This document shows positions 22,745-34,860 of a stretch of DNA of 64,000 bases, piece by piece (the stretch's first letter is position 1; every line of letters begins with the position of its first letter). The DNA comes from Welwitschia mirabilis (taxonomy: Eukaryota; Gnetophyta; Gnetopsida; Welwitschiales), in NCBI GenBank assembly GCA_051453625.1, contig JBOZIK010000001.1, forward strand, positions 279,870,707-279,934,706, in the 5' to 3' direction. A program made the translations under genes and the position numbers. The notes under the pieces were generated by a model that ran no database searches, was not told the DNA's origin, and was given only the letters and a program-made list of their open reading frames with translations.

Positions 22745-23650
22745 ATGCTTAAATCTAGTAAAAAGGAAAAATACCAAAGAGAGAAGCTATTGATTGCTAA
22801 AAATATTAGAGAAGATTTGATAAATTTTGAAATAGAAACAAGTAAAAACAACGAAGGTATGCAAGATTTTGAAATTATTGCAATTTCTACTTTTATTTTT
22901 GCAGAGTTTGATTTTGCTACCATACCGACCTCATTCTAAAAGCTTAAACAACTTATCTCTCCAAATTCACCTCTTGTCATTGAAACCTCTACTATTACTC
23001 CTTCTCAAACCAATATCCATGCCACTCTTAGAGATCTTATAGTAAACAAGAAATGCAAAATCCAAACTCCTTTTGACTTACCTCTCTGTGATGATGTATA
23101 ACTCTGTAACTTGAATGCTTATCCTACCTTTAGTGGAGAACCTAATAAAGATTCTTTACAATACATCACTGATATAGAACAACTTGTCCTTACTTTCAAA
23201 AATGGTAAGAAACGTATAAGTAATAGAATCTACATGGTTATCTTTCCCATCACTTTGAGAGATAAGGTAAAACTTTAGCTTAGAACAATTCTCCATGAGA
23301 GTCTAAAACCTTGGATTCAAGTTCAAGAAGCCTTCATCAAGAGATTCATGAGTAAAACCACTATCCGGAAATGTAAGAAAGAAGTTACCAACTTCCAACA
23401 AATGCCTAAGGAAGATTATTCCTCTGTCTATAAGAGATTCTTTGTTGCTTTACATTCAAACTGTGTAAATGCCTTTTCACATGTAAAACTAATTGATTAT
23501 TTTTATAGTAGGTTAAACAGTCATACAAAGCAACTTGTAGTTTTTTCTTGTAAAGGTAACTTATTAAACCAAATCCTAGATGATTCTTGGAAGGTGTTAG
23601 AGAATTTGGTAGAAGTAAATCAAACCTAGCCTAAACTCTCACTTAAAGAA
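22745..23650 (+). pseudogene. G2 gag copy B, best preserved
   Basis: Opens MLKSSKKEKYQREKLLIA and keeps one frame to about 23629 with only three in-frame stops (near 22938, 23098 and 23278), each at an expected Gln, Glu/Gln or Trp position. The capsid core includes YSSVYKRFFVALHSN, LIDYFYSRLNSHTKQLVVF, GNLLNQILDDSWKVLEN. This is the copy from which the ancestral Gag is easiest to read. Gag C-terminal relics follow to 24600 with the VVVQTCDLCEDRYHVIKDY-like Cys segment (23820) and an Asn/Gln-rich stretch. Confidence 0.8.
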
Positions 23651-24689
23651 AACTGAATTGTAGGCTAAATCATTAAAGACTTAAAAGAGTTAAAACATGA
23701 GAGGAATGAAATAAAAACCCAAAATAAGCCAACTAGTATCATTAAATATTTCACCTCCACCTTAAAAAAAAAACACCTAAATGATCCTTAATGCTAAAGT
23801 GGCAACTGAGAAGGTTAAAGTTGTAGTTCAAACATGTGATTTGTGTGAAGATAGATACCATGTCATAAAAGATTATCCCTTACTTCCTATCTACAAATAG
23901 AAAATCTATGAGGAAGTTTGTTCCTTTAACCAAAGACCTTCAAACTACACTCAAAACCACAACTAAAGACAATTCTAAAATCATGACAACATTCAACATA
24001 GGATGAGTGAACAACCAAACTCTAGAAATTTTCAAACACACAATCCTAACTTCCAACCTTTCAGAAATAGATTTGATCACTTAAAATTTCAATTCAATAA
24101 CTCAAACAACTTGGAAAGCCCTTTCAACTCCTAAAACCATAGTGATCCTCTTATGAATTTTATTAGAGAGTTAAGAAAAACTCAAGAAAAGACAAATACC
24201 AACATAGAAACCTTGTGAGCATTTTACAATAACTATGCTCACCAACCAAAGACCATAAGGGTTTCTTGCCATTCAACCTTTACTGAACTCTAACAAAATA
24301 AGAAAAGATTATAAGATTATGACAAGAAGTGGAAGTGACATAACTCCTCCTACTCATGAGGCTTTAATTTCACAAAGTGACAAAAATGATAAGGAAGAGG
24401 ACATAGAAATCCTAAAAAACCATTCCTTCCCTTCTTCACTTAGCAATAAAAAGAAAGATCCTTCACAAAAGAAACCTGCTACCCAATAGCTTGATAGGCT
24501 TAACATAAACCTTATATTTAATGATCATTTGAAATCCTTAATGCAAAATGTGAACATCAACTTACGTTTTAGAAAATTTTACAAGAAAATTTAAGATACT
24601 TTAAGCTATGGAAAGACTTTATAAGAAGAAAACAAAAATGAACCATCCATAGTAAAGTCTTCCTAGCTCAATCCGTAAGCAACTTGGTA

Positions 24690-25335
24690 TGCTAAAAGTG
24701 TTCAAAGTTTAAAGATCCAAGTGTGCCAACTATGAGTGTCACTTTAGCGGGAAACTGTAAAATAAAGAAAGCCTTGATAGATATTAGAGCTAGTGTCAAC
24801 ATTATGCCCTTGCACATTTGTCAACGTCTTAGTTTAGAAGAAAGAGTAGAACCCACACGTATTATCTTGGAATTAGCCAATACATTTATGAAGAAATCAT
24901 TAGGTGTGATCAAGGACTTGATCATTTAGATAAAGAAAGCCTTTTACCCCATTGATGTAGTTGTTTTAGAAGTTGAGCACCATGGTGGATATCCCTTACT
25001 TCGAGGTAGAGCTTTTTGTACAATAGCCTACTACATCATAGATACAAGAACTGTATTGATGAAGTGCCATTTTGGGAATAAATAATTTTCAATAAGAGTG
25101 TTTGATGCAACTTAAAAGTATTTAGGTAATGATTTAAGTTTGGAGGAAGAAATTAAGCCAACCCTATTTTTACAACACTGTCCACTTGAGGAAACATGGA
25201 CCATGCTTTACGAACCAACCTTGTTTGATGATAAATCGAAAGTAGACTACCTTTATGTGCTTAACAATCAACTTGAGTTTGACCATTTGTCAACTAACTT
25301 TTTTGATCTAGAAGTAGTGAGCCTGAGTCTCTAAA
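24690..25335 (+). pseudogene. G2 protease copy B and linker, active site lost
   Basis: From 24723 the frame reads MSVTLAGNCKIKKALIDIRA: the catalytic Asp is kept (24780-24782) but the following Gly is Arg (24786-24788, GGA to AGA), which destroys the D-x-G motif. SVNIMPLHICQRLSLEERV and, after one stop, YPIDVVVLEVEHHGGYPLL follow. The linker to RT (25140-25334) contains LFLQHCPLEETWTMLYEPT. Differences from copy A show independent inactivation. Confidence 0.75.
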
Positions 25336-25489
25336 CTATGAAAAATATTAAAAAATTAACAACCCTAAGATTTCTTATTCTGAGTGTGGTTGTCCACTAT
25401 TGATGTCTAGATAATGGTCTAAGATGATAGTCAGTTTTTCTAAGAATTTTTTTAAAACCAAAAGTTTAAATCTAAACCTAAATTTGAAA

Positions 25490-26103
25490 CCTTTAGACAG
25501 TGGACTAAACTACATCTTTCTGAATAGAAACCTAAACAAATCATTAATTATCAATAAAAACCTTTTCTCTCAATAAGAATCCAATCTTATCTCTCTTTTA
25601 AAGTTTAAGGTTCATCCATTTTCTTAGTCCCATAATGATTTTATAGCCATACGTACTTCCATTATGCAACAAAAAATCTACCTCAAAGAAAATACTAAAC
25701 CTATGAGGCAACCCTAATGTAGACTCAATCCAACCCTTAAGAAAATTATAAATGATAAAATCATATAACTTATGAATGCTAGAATTATTTACTACATTAC
25801 TGATAGTAAGTGTGNNNNNNNNNNAAAAAAGATCACTGTCCCTTGCCTTTTCTTGATTAGATTCTTGATAGGATTCAGGTTCATGCTTTTTATTATTTTC
25901 TTAATGGCTATAACAATCATAATCACGTTTGCATTACTACTAAGGACCAAGCCAAAACTACTTTTACTTTTTATTTTGATACCTTTACTTTTAGATGCAT
26001 GCCTTTTAGACTTTGTAATGCTCCTAGTACTTTTTAGCATGCTATGATGGGTATCGTTTTTGATATTCTTAAGGATTCTATTGATATTTTCATGGATGAC
26101 TTC
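25490..26103 (+). pseudogene. G2 RT copy B (interrupted by gaps)
   Basis: Begins with decayed I.T.IMQQKIYLKEN-like sequence, passes NARIIYYITDSKC into a 10-N gap (25815-25824), and continues in shifted frames with the palm region. At 26035-26103 it reads MLWWVSF in one frame and, in the correct frame, DSIDIFMDDF: the F-M-D-D catalytic box is intact just before the 100-N gap. RT would copy element RNA to DNA in the particle. It is broken by frame shifts and gaps. Confidence 0.7.
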
Positions 26104-26203
26104 NNNNNNNNNNNNNNNNNNNNNNNNNNNNNNNNNNNNNNNNNNNNNNNNNNNNNNNNNNNNNNNNNNNNNNNNNNNNNNNNNNNNNNNNNNNNNNNNN
26201 NNN
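26104..26203. other. Assembly gap (100 N)
   Basis: Joins the catalytic box of copy B RT directly to the mid-leader of copy C. The missing parts (rest of copy B pol, an LTR, a primer site) cannot be judged. Confidence 0.95.
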
Positions 26204-27340
26204 TTTTTAAGGTTTTAGTTCCATCATTCCCTTCATCATCTAGATGACCTAGGTGGACAATAGTCTATTTTCTAAGTTTTCGTATGTAGAGTTGGTTTTT
26301 CATTTATGTTTTTTGCTTTTTTTTTCCTTGTGATTTCTATGTTTCTATTATCTAGAATATCATCCAGATGATGATAGGGATGACACTTTTATAAATTTGA
26401 GACTAAGCATGAATGGTTAAGTCTAGTGAAAAGAAAAAATATTAGGAAGAACAACTATTGATTGCTAAAAATATTAGAGAAGATTTGATAAATCTTAAAA
26501 TAGAAACAAGTAAAAACAATGAAGGTATGCAATATTTTGAATTTTTTGCAATTTTCACTATTATTTCTGTAGAGTCTGATTTTGATACCATGTTGACCTT
26601 AGTCCAAAAGCTTAAACAACCTATCTTTCTAAATCCACCTCTTGTTATTATAAATCCTACTTTCACTCCTTATTAACTTAGTACTTATGTTACCCTTAGA
26701 GATCTTATAACAAACAAAAAATGTGAAATCCAAACTTCTTTTGACTTACCTCCCAGTGATGATGTAGAACTTTTAAACTTAAACACTTATTCCACCTTTA
26801 GTGGAGAACCCAACGAAGATCTTTTACATCACATCACCAACATAGAACAACTTGGTATTACTTCTAAAAATGGTAAGAAACAAATAAGTAATAAAACCTA
26901 CATGGTTATCTTTCCCATCATCTTGAAAGATAAAACAAAACTTTGACTTATGATGATTTCCTATAAAATCCTTAAATCTTAGAGTCAAGTTTAAGAAGCC
27001 TTCATAAAGAGATTCATGAGTAAAACCACCATCTAGAAGCATAAGAAAGAAGTTATCAACTTCTAATATATGCCTAATGAAGATTATGCCTTTACCTAGC
27101 TTTACATTCAAAACCTATAAATGCCTTTTTATAAGTTAGTTAGCTATTTTTACAATGGGTTAAATAGTCGTATCAAGAAATTTTTAGATTTCTCTTATGG
27201 AGGTAACCTATTAAACCATACCCAAAAAAATGCTTAAAAGGTATTGAAGGATTTAGTAGAAGTAAGTTAAACCTGGCCTAAACTCTCACCTAAAAAATTG
27301 AACAGTAGGCTAAATCATTAAGAACTTAAAAGAAGTAAAA
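26204..27340 (+). pseudogene. G2 leader end and gag copy C
   Basis: The leader with palindromes (near 26235 and 26348) leads to MVKSSEKKKY-like gag start at about 26413. The frame holds LLIAKNIREDLINLKIE from 26458. Later blocks include TSFDLPPSDDVELLNLNTY and the relic of ISNKTYMVIFPI. This copy has more stops than A or B and a deletion around 27085-27095, where PNEDY is shortened before LTLHSKP. Not functional. Confidence 0.75.
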
Positions 27341-27359
27341 TATGAAATAATAAAACCAA

Positions 27360-28330
27360 AATTAAAAATAAGACAACTAGCATCACTAAGGATTTTACTT
27401 CTATCTTAGAGAAATACACCCAAATGATCCTTGATGCTAAAGTGTTAATCCAAAAGAGTGAAGTCATTATTCCAACATGTGATTTATGTGAAGATAGTTA
27501 CCAGATTAAAAAATATTATCATTTACTTCCTACCTATAAAGAGAAAATCTATAAAGAAGTTTATGCCTTTGACCAAAGACTTTTAAACTACACTCAAAAC
27601 CATAACCAAAAACAAGTCCAAAATTACAACTTTCAACATAGGATGAATGAGCAACCAAACTTTAAAAATTTTCAAACACATTGTCCTAACTTCCAAACTT
27701 TTAGAAATAGATTTGAGTATTCAAAATTTTAATCCAACAACTAAACCAACTTGAAAATTCCTTCCAACTCCCAAAAGCATAGTGATTCTCTTGGGAATTC
27801 CATTAGAGAGTTAAGAAAAACTCAAGAGAAGATAAATACCAACATAGAAAATCTTATTAGTATTTTATAATAAACCATTCTTTCTAACCAAAGATCACAA
27901 GGGTTACTTTCCACTCAACTATTACCAAACCTTAACAAAGTAAGAAACGATTGTAAGGTAATGACAAGAAGTGAAAGTAATATAACCCTTCTACTCATAA
28001 AGCTTTAACTTTATAAAGTGACAAGAATGATGAGGAAGAGGACATAAAAATCTTAGAAAACCATTCCTTGCCTTCCTCACTTAGCAACAAAAAGAAAGAT
28101 CTTTTATAAAAGAAACTTGCTACCTCATGACTTAATAGGCTGAACACAAACCTCATCTTTAATAATCATTTGAAAGCCTTAATGTAAAACATGAGCATTA
28201 ACTTACCTTTTTGGAAACTTTTGCAAGAAAACCCTATATACTCTAAGTTATGGCTTAATTAGAAGGACAACAATGAACCATTCTTAGTAAAGTCTTCCTA
28301 ACTCAATCCATTAACAACCTGGTATGCCAA
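27360..28330 (+). pseudogene. G2 gag C-terminus copy C
   Basis: The best-kept version of the Gag tail: open from 27424 to 27732 with KSEVIIPTCDLCEDSYQIK, in which CDLC gives a C-x2-C pair, followed by LNYTQNHNQKQVQNYNF. The CxxC suggests a remnant zinc-binding segment. Decayed linker follows to the protease. Confidence 0.65.
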
Positions 28331-28339
28331 AAATGTCTA

Positions 28340-28960
28340 AGGTTTAAAGATCCGAGGGTGGTAATTGTAAGTGTCACTATAGAGGAAAACTATAAAATAA
28401 AAAAATCCTTGATTAATACCCCTTGGAAATTTGTCAACATCTTAGTTTGAAAGAAAGAGTATAATCCACATGTATTATCTTAGAGTTAGCTGACACATCC
28501 ATGAAGAAACTATTAGGTATGATCAAGGACTTGGTCATTTAGATAAAGAAACCATTCTACCTCATTGATTTAGTTATTTTAAATTAGAGAATCATGGTGA
28601 ATATCCTTTACTTCTAGGTAGAGCTCTCTCTGTAATAGCCCATTGTATCATAGGTACAAGAACCAAATTGATGAAGTGCCATTTTGGAAATAAATAGTTT
28701 TTGATAAGAGTGTTTAATATGACTGAAAAAAATTTAGTTAATGATTTGAGTTTGAAGGAAGAAATAAAGCCAACCCTATTTTTATAGCATCATTCACTTG
28801 AGGATAGATGTTCCATGCTTCATGGGCTAACCTTATTTGATGATAAATTGGAAGTATACTACATTTATGTGCTTAACAATCAAATTAAGTTTAACCATTT
28901 GCCAATTGAGTTTTATGATTTAGGGAGTAGTGAGTCTAAGTCTGTAAACTGTGATAAAGT
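28340..28960 (+). pseudogene. G2 protease copy C with active-site deletion
   Basis: Aligned to copy A, about 23 bp are missing at 28418/28419, exactly the bases coding the IGASVNII segment after the catalytic position. The ends share the triplet ATA, a microhomology typical of small deletions. Downstream, YPLLLGRALSVIAHCIIGT and LFDDKLEVYYIYVLNNQ are still readable. It cannot be a protease. Confidence 0.7.
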
Positions 28961-29099
28961 TTAAGAAATTAAAAACCCTTAAATTCCTTATTTTAATATT
29001 GGTCATCCATTACTGATGTCCAGATGATAATCTAAGATGACAGCTTTTCTAAGAATTTTCCTAAAATTAAAAGTCTGAATCTAAACCTAAACTTAAAAC

Positions 29100-30125
29100 C
29101 CTTAGATAGTGGACTGAAGTACATTTTCCTAAATAGAGATATAAATAAACCATTAAGTATTAATAAAAAAAACTTTTCCTTAATAAGAATCTAATCTTAT
29201 CTCTATTTTAGAATTAAATGTTCATGTGTTTGCTTGGTCTCATAATGATTTATTAGTCATACCGACTTCCATTGTGCAACATAAAATTTACCTCAAAGAA
29301 AATTCTAAATGTAGACTTGATCTAACCCTAAAGCAAATTGTAAAAGAAGAAATCATAAAACTTATGGATGCTGAAATCATTTACTCCATTGCTGATAGTA
29401 AGTGGATTAGCCCCTTGATGGTAGTACCTAAAAGAAGTGAGAATTAGCGTATGTGTGTAGACTTCTGAAAACTAAATGACGTAACTAAAAAAGACCACTG
29501 TTCTTTTCCTTTTCTTAATCAAATTCTTGATAGGATTCAGGTTCACACTTTCTATTGTTTTCTTGATAGTTATAGCAGTTACAATTAGGTTTTTATTGCT
29601 ACTGAGGACTAAGCCAAAACTACTGTTATTTTTTCTTTTAATATTTTTGCTTTTAGATGCATGCCTGTCAGAGTTTCTAATGCTCTTGGTACTTTTCAGT
29701 GTGCTTTGATGGGTATATTTTTTGATATGATTGAGGATTCCATTGAGATTTTCATAAATGACTTCTTTATTTATGCTAAAACTTTTAAACAAATCTTAAA
29801 TCATTTTGAGAAAGTCTTAAATCGATGCATTTCTAGTGGCCTCCACTTGAGTTAGTAAAGGAGTCTTTTTGTTATAGAGAGTAGCATTGTTTTAAGTCAC
29901 CATATTTCTTGGAAGGGGATTAGGATGGATGCTTCTAAAGTTGGTATTATTCAAAATCTTAGTCCCCCTACAAATGTCAAATAGGTCTAATCTTTTCCTA
30001 GTCATTATGGTTTTTACCATCGGTTCATTTATGATTATGCTTATATTTGTAAACCCCTTCATCATTACTAGAGAAAGATGCCAAATTTGAATGGAATTAA
30101 TCTTATCAACTTGCTTTTGATAGAC
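29100..30125 (+). pseudogene. G2 reverse transcriptase copy C
   Basis: Most complete RT of the block. It starts HNDLLVIPTSIVQHKIYLKE, LTLKQIVKEEIIKLMDAEII, then ISPLMVVPKRSEN and MCVDF.KLNDVTKKDHC. The palm is frame-shifted: RMPVRVSNALGTFQCALMG then SIEIFINDFFIYAKTF. The catalytic box is F-I-N-D (29751-29762): the first Asp has become Asn by GAT to AAT. The thumb and connection are decayed. It belongs to the gypsy RT family with the VR.CVDYRKLN pattern. Inactive. Confidence 0.85.
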
Positions 30126-30154
30126 TTAAATGTAAATTATCTTATACTCCTATA

Positions 30155-30580
30155 GTGACAGGACCCGATTGGGCACTTAACTTTGAGCTTATGTATGATG
30201 CAATTAATTTTTCCGTGGGTGGAGTTCTTTGTGAAAAATATGAGAATGATTTTAAACTTATATCTTACCAAAGTAAATATTTGTCTAGAGCTCAAATGAA
30301 CTACACCACTATAGAGAAAGAAATTCTAGTCATTATCTTTTGCCTTGATTCTCTTAGATATTATCTTTTATGCTTTCATACAAATGTTTATACTGACCAT
30401 GTTTCCATTTCTTACCTTATGACTAAGAATGATTCTAGCGCTCATTTGATTAGATGGATCCTTCTTATGCAAGAGTTTAATTTAACTATCATAGATAAAG
30501 CAGAGAAACATAATTCTGTTGTCGATCATTTATCTCTACTTCCTTCTCCTTTAGACATATTATCATTGATGATTCCTTTC
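30155..30580 (+). pseudogene. G2 RNase H copy C
   Basis: An open frame of 162 codons begins MTGPDWALNFELMYDAINFS, the T.PDW..PFELMCDAS.. of gypsy RNase H with the first catalytic Asp of MYDA. VGGVLCEKYENDFKLISY, MNYTTIEKEILVIIFCLDSL (Glu of the TEKE motif) and NVYTDHVSISYLM (Asp of YTDH) follow, then LIRWILLMQEFNLTI and HNSVVDHLSLLP. The catalytic acidic residues appear intact, making this the best preserved enzyme domain of the window. It removes RNA from the RNA-DNA hybrid. Coding drifts after about 30560. Confidence 0.85.
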
Positions 30581-30689
30581 CTGATGAGTAGCTTTTCGCT
30601 ATCTCTTCTTCTCATCCTCCTCCATGGTATGCCGATATTGTAAACTATCTTATAACCATGAAAACACCACAACATTGGACTTATAACTA

Positions 30690-31965
30690 TTGCAAAATAT
30701 TTTCTCCATCGGATAGGTGACTATAAGTGTATCGAGCCATATTTGTACCATAGGTGCAAAGACCAGATCATGAGAAAATGTATGCTTGATTAGTAGATAC
30801 CTAAGATTCTTCATCTTTTTCATGATGGTATTTGCGGAGGATATTTTAGTTGATATAAAACTATAATGAAAATCCTCCATTATGGTTTTTACTGGCCTTT
30901 TCTTTTTTATGATTCATTTGATTTTATTAGAAGATGTAATCCTTGTCAGTGTTATGATAGTCTTATTCTTTCACAGGAAATGCTCCTTAGACCTATTCTT
31001 AAGTGTGAGCCTTTTGATTATTAGGGTATTGATTTTATAGGCCCTATTCACCCATCTTCTTTTGATAATAATTACATTTTAGTGACTGTAGATTACGTGA
31101 CTAAATGGGTTGAAGCCATACCTACTTCTTTGGATGATGCCCGAACTGTCTATTATTTTCTTAGAACTCATATCTTTCAGTGATTTGATTTTCCTAGAGT
31201 TATCATTAGTGATCAGGGTACTCATTTCATTAATGCACTTTTTAAGAAACTTCTTTTGTCCATTGGTATAGAACATAGAGTAGATTATGCTTATCATCCT
31301 CAGACTAATGGATAGGCTAAAAATGCCAACAGAGAAATAAATAAAATGCTTTAAAAAATTATTGCTGTTAATTAAAATTCTTGAGTGTCTAATCTTAGTG
31401 ATGTACTTTGGGCTTGCCGTACTACTTGGAATACTTCTCTTAGTTTTTCACCTTATGAACTTGTTTAGGTAAAGTTTGTGTTTTACCAGTTGATGTGTGT
31501 TATAATTCTTATCATTCATATCATCAACTTAATCTTATGGATTTTGATGAAAATCTTAAGTATAGATTAGCCCAGTTAAATCATCTTGATGAAAAAAGAA
31601 CTAGTACCATACATCGCTAATTAATTCATAAAGCCTAAGCAAAGTTCAAACATGATAAAGTTTTTTTCATAAGAAGTCTGAACCTGGTCAACTTATCTTA
31701 TTATATAATACTAGAGTTTATCTTTTGAATAACAAGTTGACCTATAAATGGTTAGATTCTTATCTTGTAGAGAAAGTGCACTTTAATTTCTTAGTTGAAA
31801 TTTTAGATTTGGAAACTAGAGAAATTTAGAAGGTTAATGGGTAATGGTTGAAATTATATGAGGGATCTTTAGATACAACCATGAACATGGTAAAAGCACT
31901 TATTTTGGAGATTCCCCTCAATAAGAAGGACTTCCTTCTTATCAATGTCTAAGTTCTTTCTTAAG
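30690..31965 (+). pseudogene. G2 integrase copy C, catalytic Glu changed
   Basis: The zinc-binding region keeps HLFHDGICGGYF and CNPCQC, with the second His of the HHCC set as Tyr. The core reads GIDFIGPI (first Asp, 31031-31033), VDYVTKWVEAIPTS, VIISDQGTHFIN (second Asp, 31211-31213) and HPQTNG*AKNANREI, where the catalytic Glu is Lys (codon 31319-31321, GAA to AAA). The tail FKYRLAQLNHLDEKR and VEILDLETRE-like relics lead to NMVKALILE. Integrase inserts the cDNA into the genome. Frame shifts near 31465 and 31670. Inactive. Confidence 0.85.
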
Positions 31966-32067
31966 GCTACTCCTTTCATTAAATATTATGATATTACCTA
32001 ATCATCTTTCAAACTTGACTTGTGTATTACTTTATGAAGTTTCATGATTAGTTTTATACTTAGGCAT

Positions 32068-32167
32068 NNNNNNNNNNNNNNNNNNNNNNNNNNNNNNNNN
32101 NNNNNNNNNNNNNNNNNNNNNNNNNNNNNNNNNNNNNNNNNNNNNNNNNNNNNNNNNNNNNNNNNNN
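32068..32167. other. Assembly gap (100 N)
   Basis: Lies just after the end of copy C integrase. The sequence then restarts inside an integrase, so two copies are joined here. Confidence 0.95.
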
Positions 32168-32670
32168 TTATGAACTTATTTATGATAAAGTTTGTATCTT
32201 AATGATTGATGTGTGTTACAACTCTTATCGTACATCTCATCAACTTAATATTGTGGACTTTGTTAAAAATTTTAAGTATAGGTTAGTACAATTAAATGAT
32301 CTTGATGAAAAAAGAACTAGTACCATACATCGTCAATTGATTCATAAAGCCCAAGCAAATTCCAAATATGATTAAAAGATTTTTCATAAAAAGTTTGAAC
32401 TATGTCAACTTGTTTTATTACATAACACTAGAGTTCACCTTTTGAATAACAAGTCGACCTCTAAATGATTAGGTCCTTATCTTGTACAGAAAGTGTATTT
32501 TAATGGCTTAGTTAAAGTTTTAAATTTTAAAACTAAAGAGATTCAGAATGTTAATGGAGAACAGTTAAAATTATATAAGGGATCTTTAGATGAAACCATG
32601 AACATGGTAGAAGCACTTATTTTAGAGGTTCTCCTTAGTGAAGAGGACTTCCTCCCTATCATTGTCTAAG
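32168..32670 (+). pseudogene. Second G2 integrase C-terminus
   Basis: Nearly one open frame: CNSYRTSHQLNIVDFVKNFK, YRLVQLNDLDEKRTSTIHRQ, VLLHNTRVHLLNNKSTS, LGPYLVQKVYFNGLVKVLNF, EIQNVNGEQLKLYKGSL, NMVEALILEV. It repeats 31465-31950 with fewer lesions, so it comes from a different and better kept copy, perhaps the rest of copy A or B. Two stops (at Asp/Gln-like and Trp positions). Confidence 0.8.
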
Positions 32671-34860
32671 TTTTTTTTAGCCTACTCCTTTGGTTAAGTA
32701 TTATGATTTTATTTGATCATCTTTCAAACTTGACTTGTGTATTACTTTGTAAAGTATCATAATTAGTTTTATACTTGAGCATTTACAGGTAGTAAGATTG
32801 GATTCACCTAATCTGAAGACATTCCCATGTTTATAGACTATATTTAAAGAAATATGCCTTAGTTTCTTTTTTTTTTTTAATGGTGTTTAAATCTTAGGTT
32901 ATTTGGGAGTGTTCTTTTCTATATTTTATCTCACATATTTACCTTCATCTTTTTGAGTGTATGATCATGTGGGAATTTTATCAAAAAAAAGAGAAAAAAT
33001 AAAAGAAAAAGTGAAATAAAGGCCATGATATTTTTTATTTTATATCTTAAAAACATGATCACCATGATGTCCTATTACAAGTACACTGAGGCAAATATTT
33101 TCGAAAGGAGCCTTTGGTAGTTTAATATGGTATCATGGAAACTCCAATGGGAGGTTAGCTAGGCATGCTTCATGTGTTCTTACTCCTCTGATAGTAGTTG
33201 CACTCCCCTTCTCATGGTAAAAGAACAAAACACTTTAAGATTAGGGATTAGTAATGTTACTAGTATCATCAGAGGCATTGCTTGTTTCCTAGACTCTTAG
33301 TATTTCCACTTAATCATTTCACTTTTTGAGATTTTAATGAGTTTATGGGCTAGATGCAGATGAGTCCATTTCTAAGTAACTTTTAGTTTTGACCTTTTTT
33401 GTTCTACTCACTTGACACTTTGGATATCGCCATAACCACTGCCTTTTTAAATGAACTTTATGAAGTTAATACATTTTGTCATGTATATTTACTCAGGTGA
33501 TGTTATGATGTTTTCCTTAGGAGTTTGCTAGGTTAGTACTTAGGATAGGTAAAAAATCTTTTCCTTGTTCCTCGTGTTCATTTTCACTCTATTTTTCTTT
33601 GGTTTTTGAGTTTAAGATTTCAAAGTCATTTCTGCATTTTCTTATTCCCTCATAGGACCTTAATCATTTAGTAGTTTTCTTACTGTTTGAACATACTAAA
33701 ACATTTTCCTAAAAATGCATTTGAAAAAATTTTTAAAAGAACATATTTTCTAAAAAAAAAATTAAGTTCCCTTATAGGTTATCGAGTTCTAAGTCTCCCA
33801 TGCTTTCATCTTTTATTTGGTCACATTTATATAGTTTTCATTGTAGGTTTTTAACCTAGATAGTCTATTTTCTTTAGCCATAGATTTTCCATTTTGTGTG
33901 TGTTTATCCTTTTTCCTTTAGTTTTCCTGTTTTTTCGTGGTTTGCCATATGATTTTTGTTTTCCGTTTTTTCTTTTTTAGAACTGTCACTTAAATGATCA
34001 TATCTGAGCCTAACTTTCATGGCTGATTTTTTCTTCTAAAAATCTTTTTCATGTATCATCGTCTACATGGTTATCCAGATGACATTGTGGTGGAGAACGA
34101 TCTAATTTTTTCTAAGAGTCATCCTAGACAACAGTGTGATAAAACTGCAATTCAAAACCTTTTTCCTCATTTTCACTCATTTTATTGTCGTTTGCTTCTG
34201 TTCTTCTAAGAGACGATAACCCCTCTAGCTAGTACCAGCATCTTAGGACTTGTCCTGCCTGATTTCATTGCTATATTCATAAGATCTCTTCAAATTTGCA
34301 AAAATGAAGTTTGTTTCTCTCTCCTCATATTTTTCACTTTTTCTCCTATTTTTCAGCCTTTCGACATGCAGTTTTCATGTATATTGTTTAGTTTTTGGAG
34401 CTCTTTGTTTTTGAACTTATGTATTTGAATTTCACGGTATATTTTTCAAGTTATAACCACTTTTGCATATTACGAGGTATTTTTCAAGTTTTTACATTTC
34501 ACACTCATTTTTTTGCAAATGTAGATCGAACCATAGTAGTCCTTTAGACAAAATTGAATAGTTTGATGTACTCTATGACTTTGTCAGATTAGATTTTTCA
34601 TTTGAGTACTTTAATTTTTCACTGCATGTGGGGTCCACCAAGCACTCAATTTTCGCAGTTCTTCTATTTCTCTCCATTTTTCTCTCATGATTAGGCAATT
34701 CGAGATGCATTTCATCTTTTAGAAGGAGCAAGCCATATTTTCAATATTTATGCTAGTTTTTCTTCGATTTAGGGGTGGTTATTGTGCATCCATGCGATGT
34801 TTTGACTTGTCTATCTATTTTTGCATGATGAGCTTCTATTTTTGATTGAGTATGCCATGT
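32671..34860 (+). other. G2 post-pol spacer
   Basis: T-rich, non-coding. Its first kilobase aligns with G1 7760-8650. Two palindromic motifs appear near 34070 (TTATCCAGATGACATTG) and 34120 (GTCATCCTAGACAACAG). Nothing else recognised. Confidence 0.5.
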
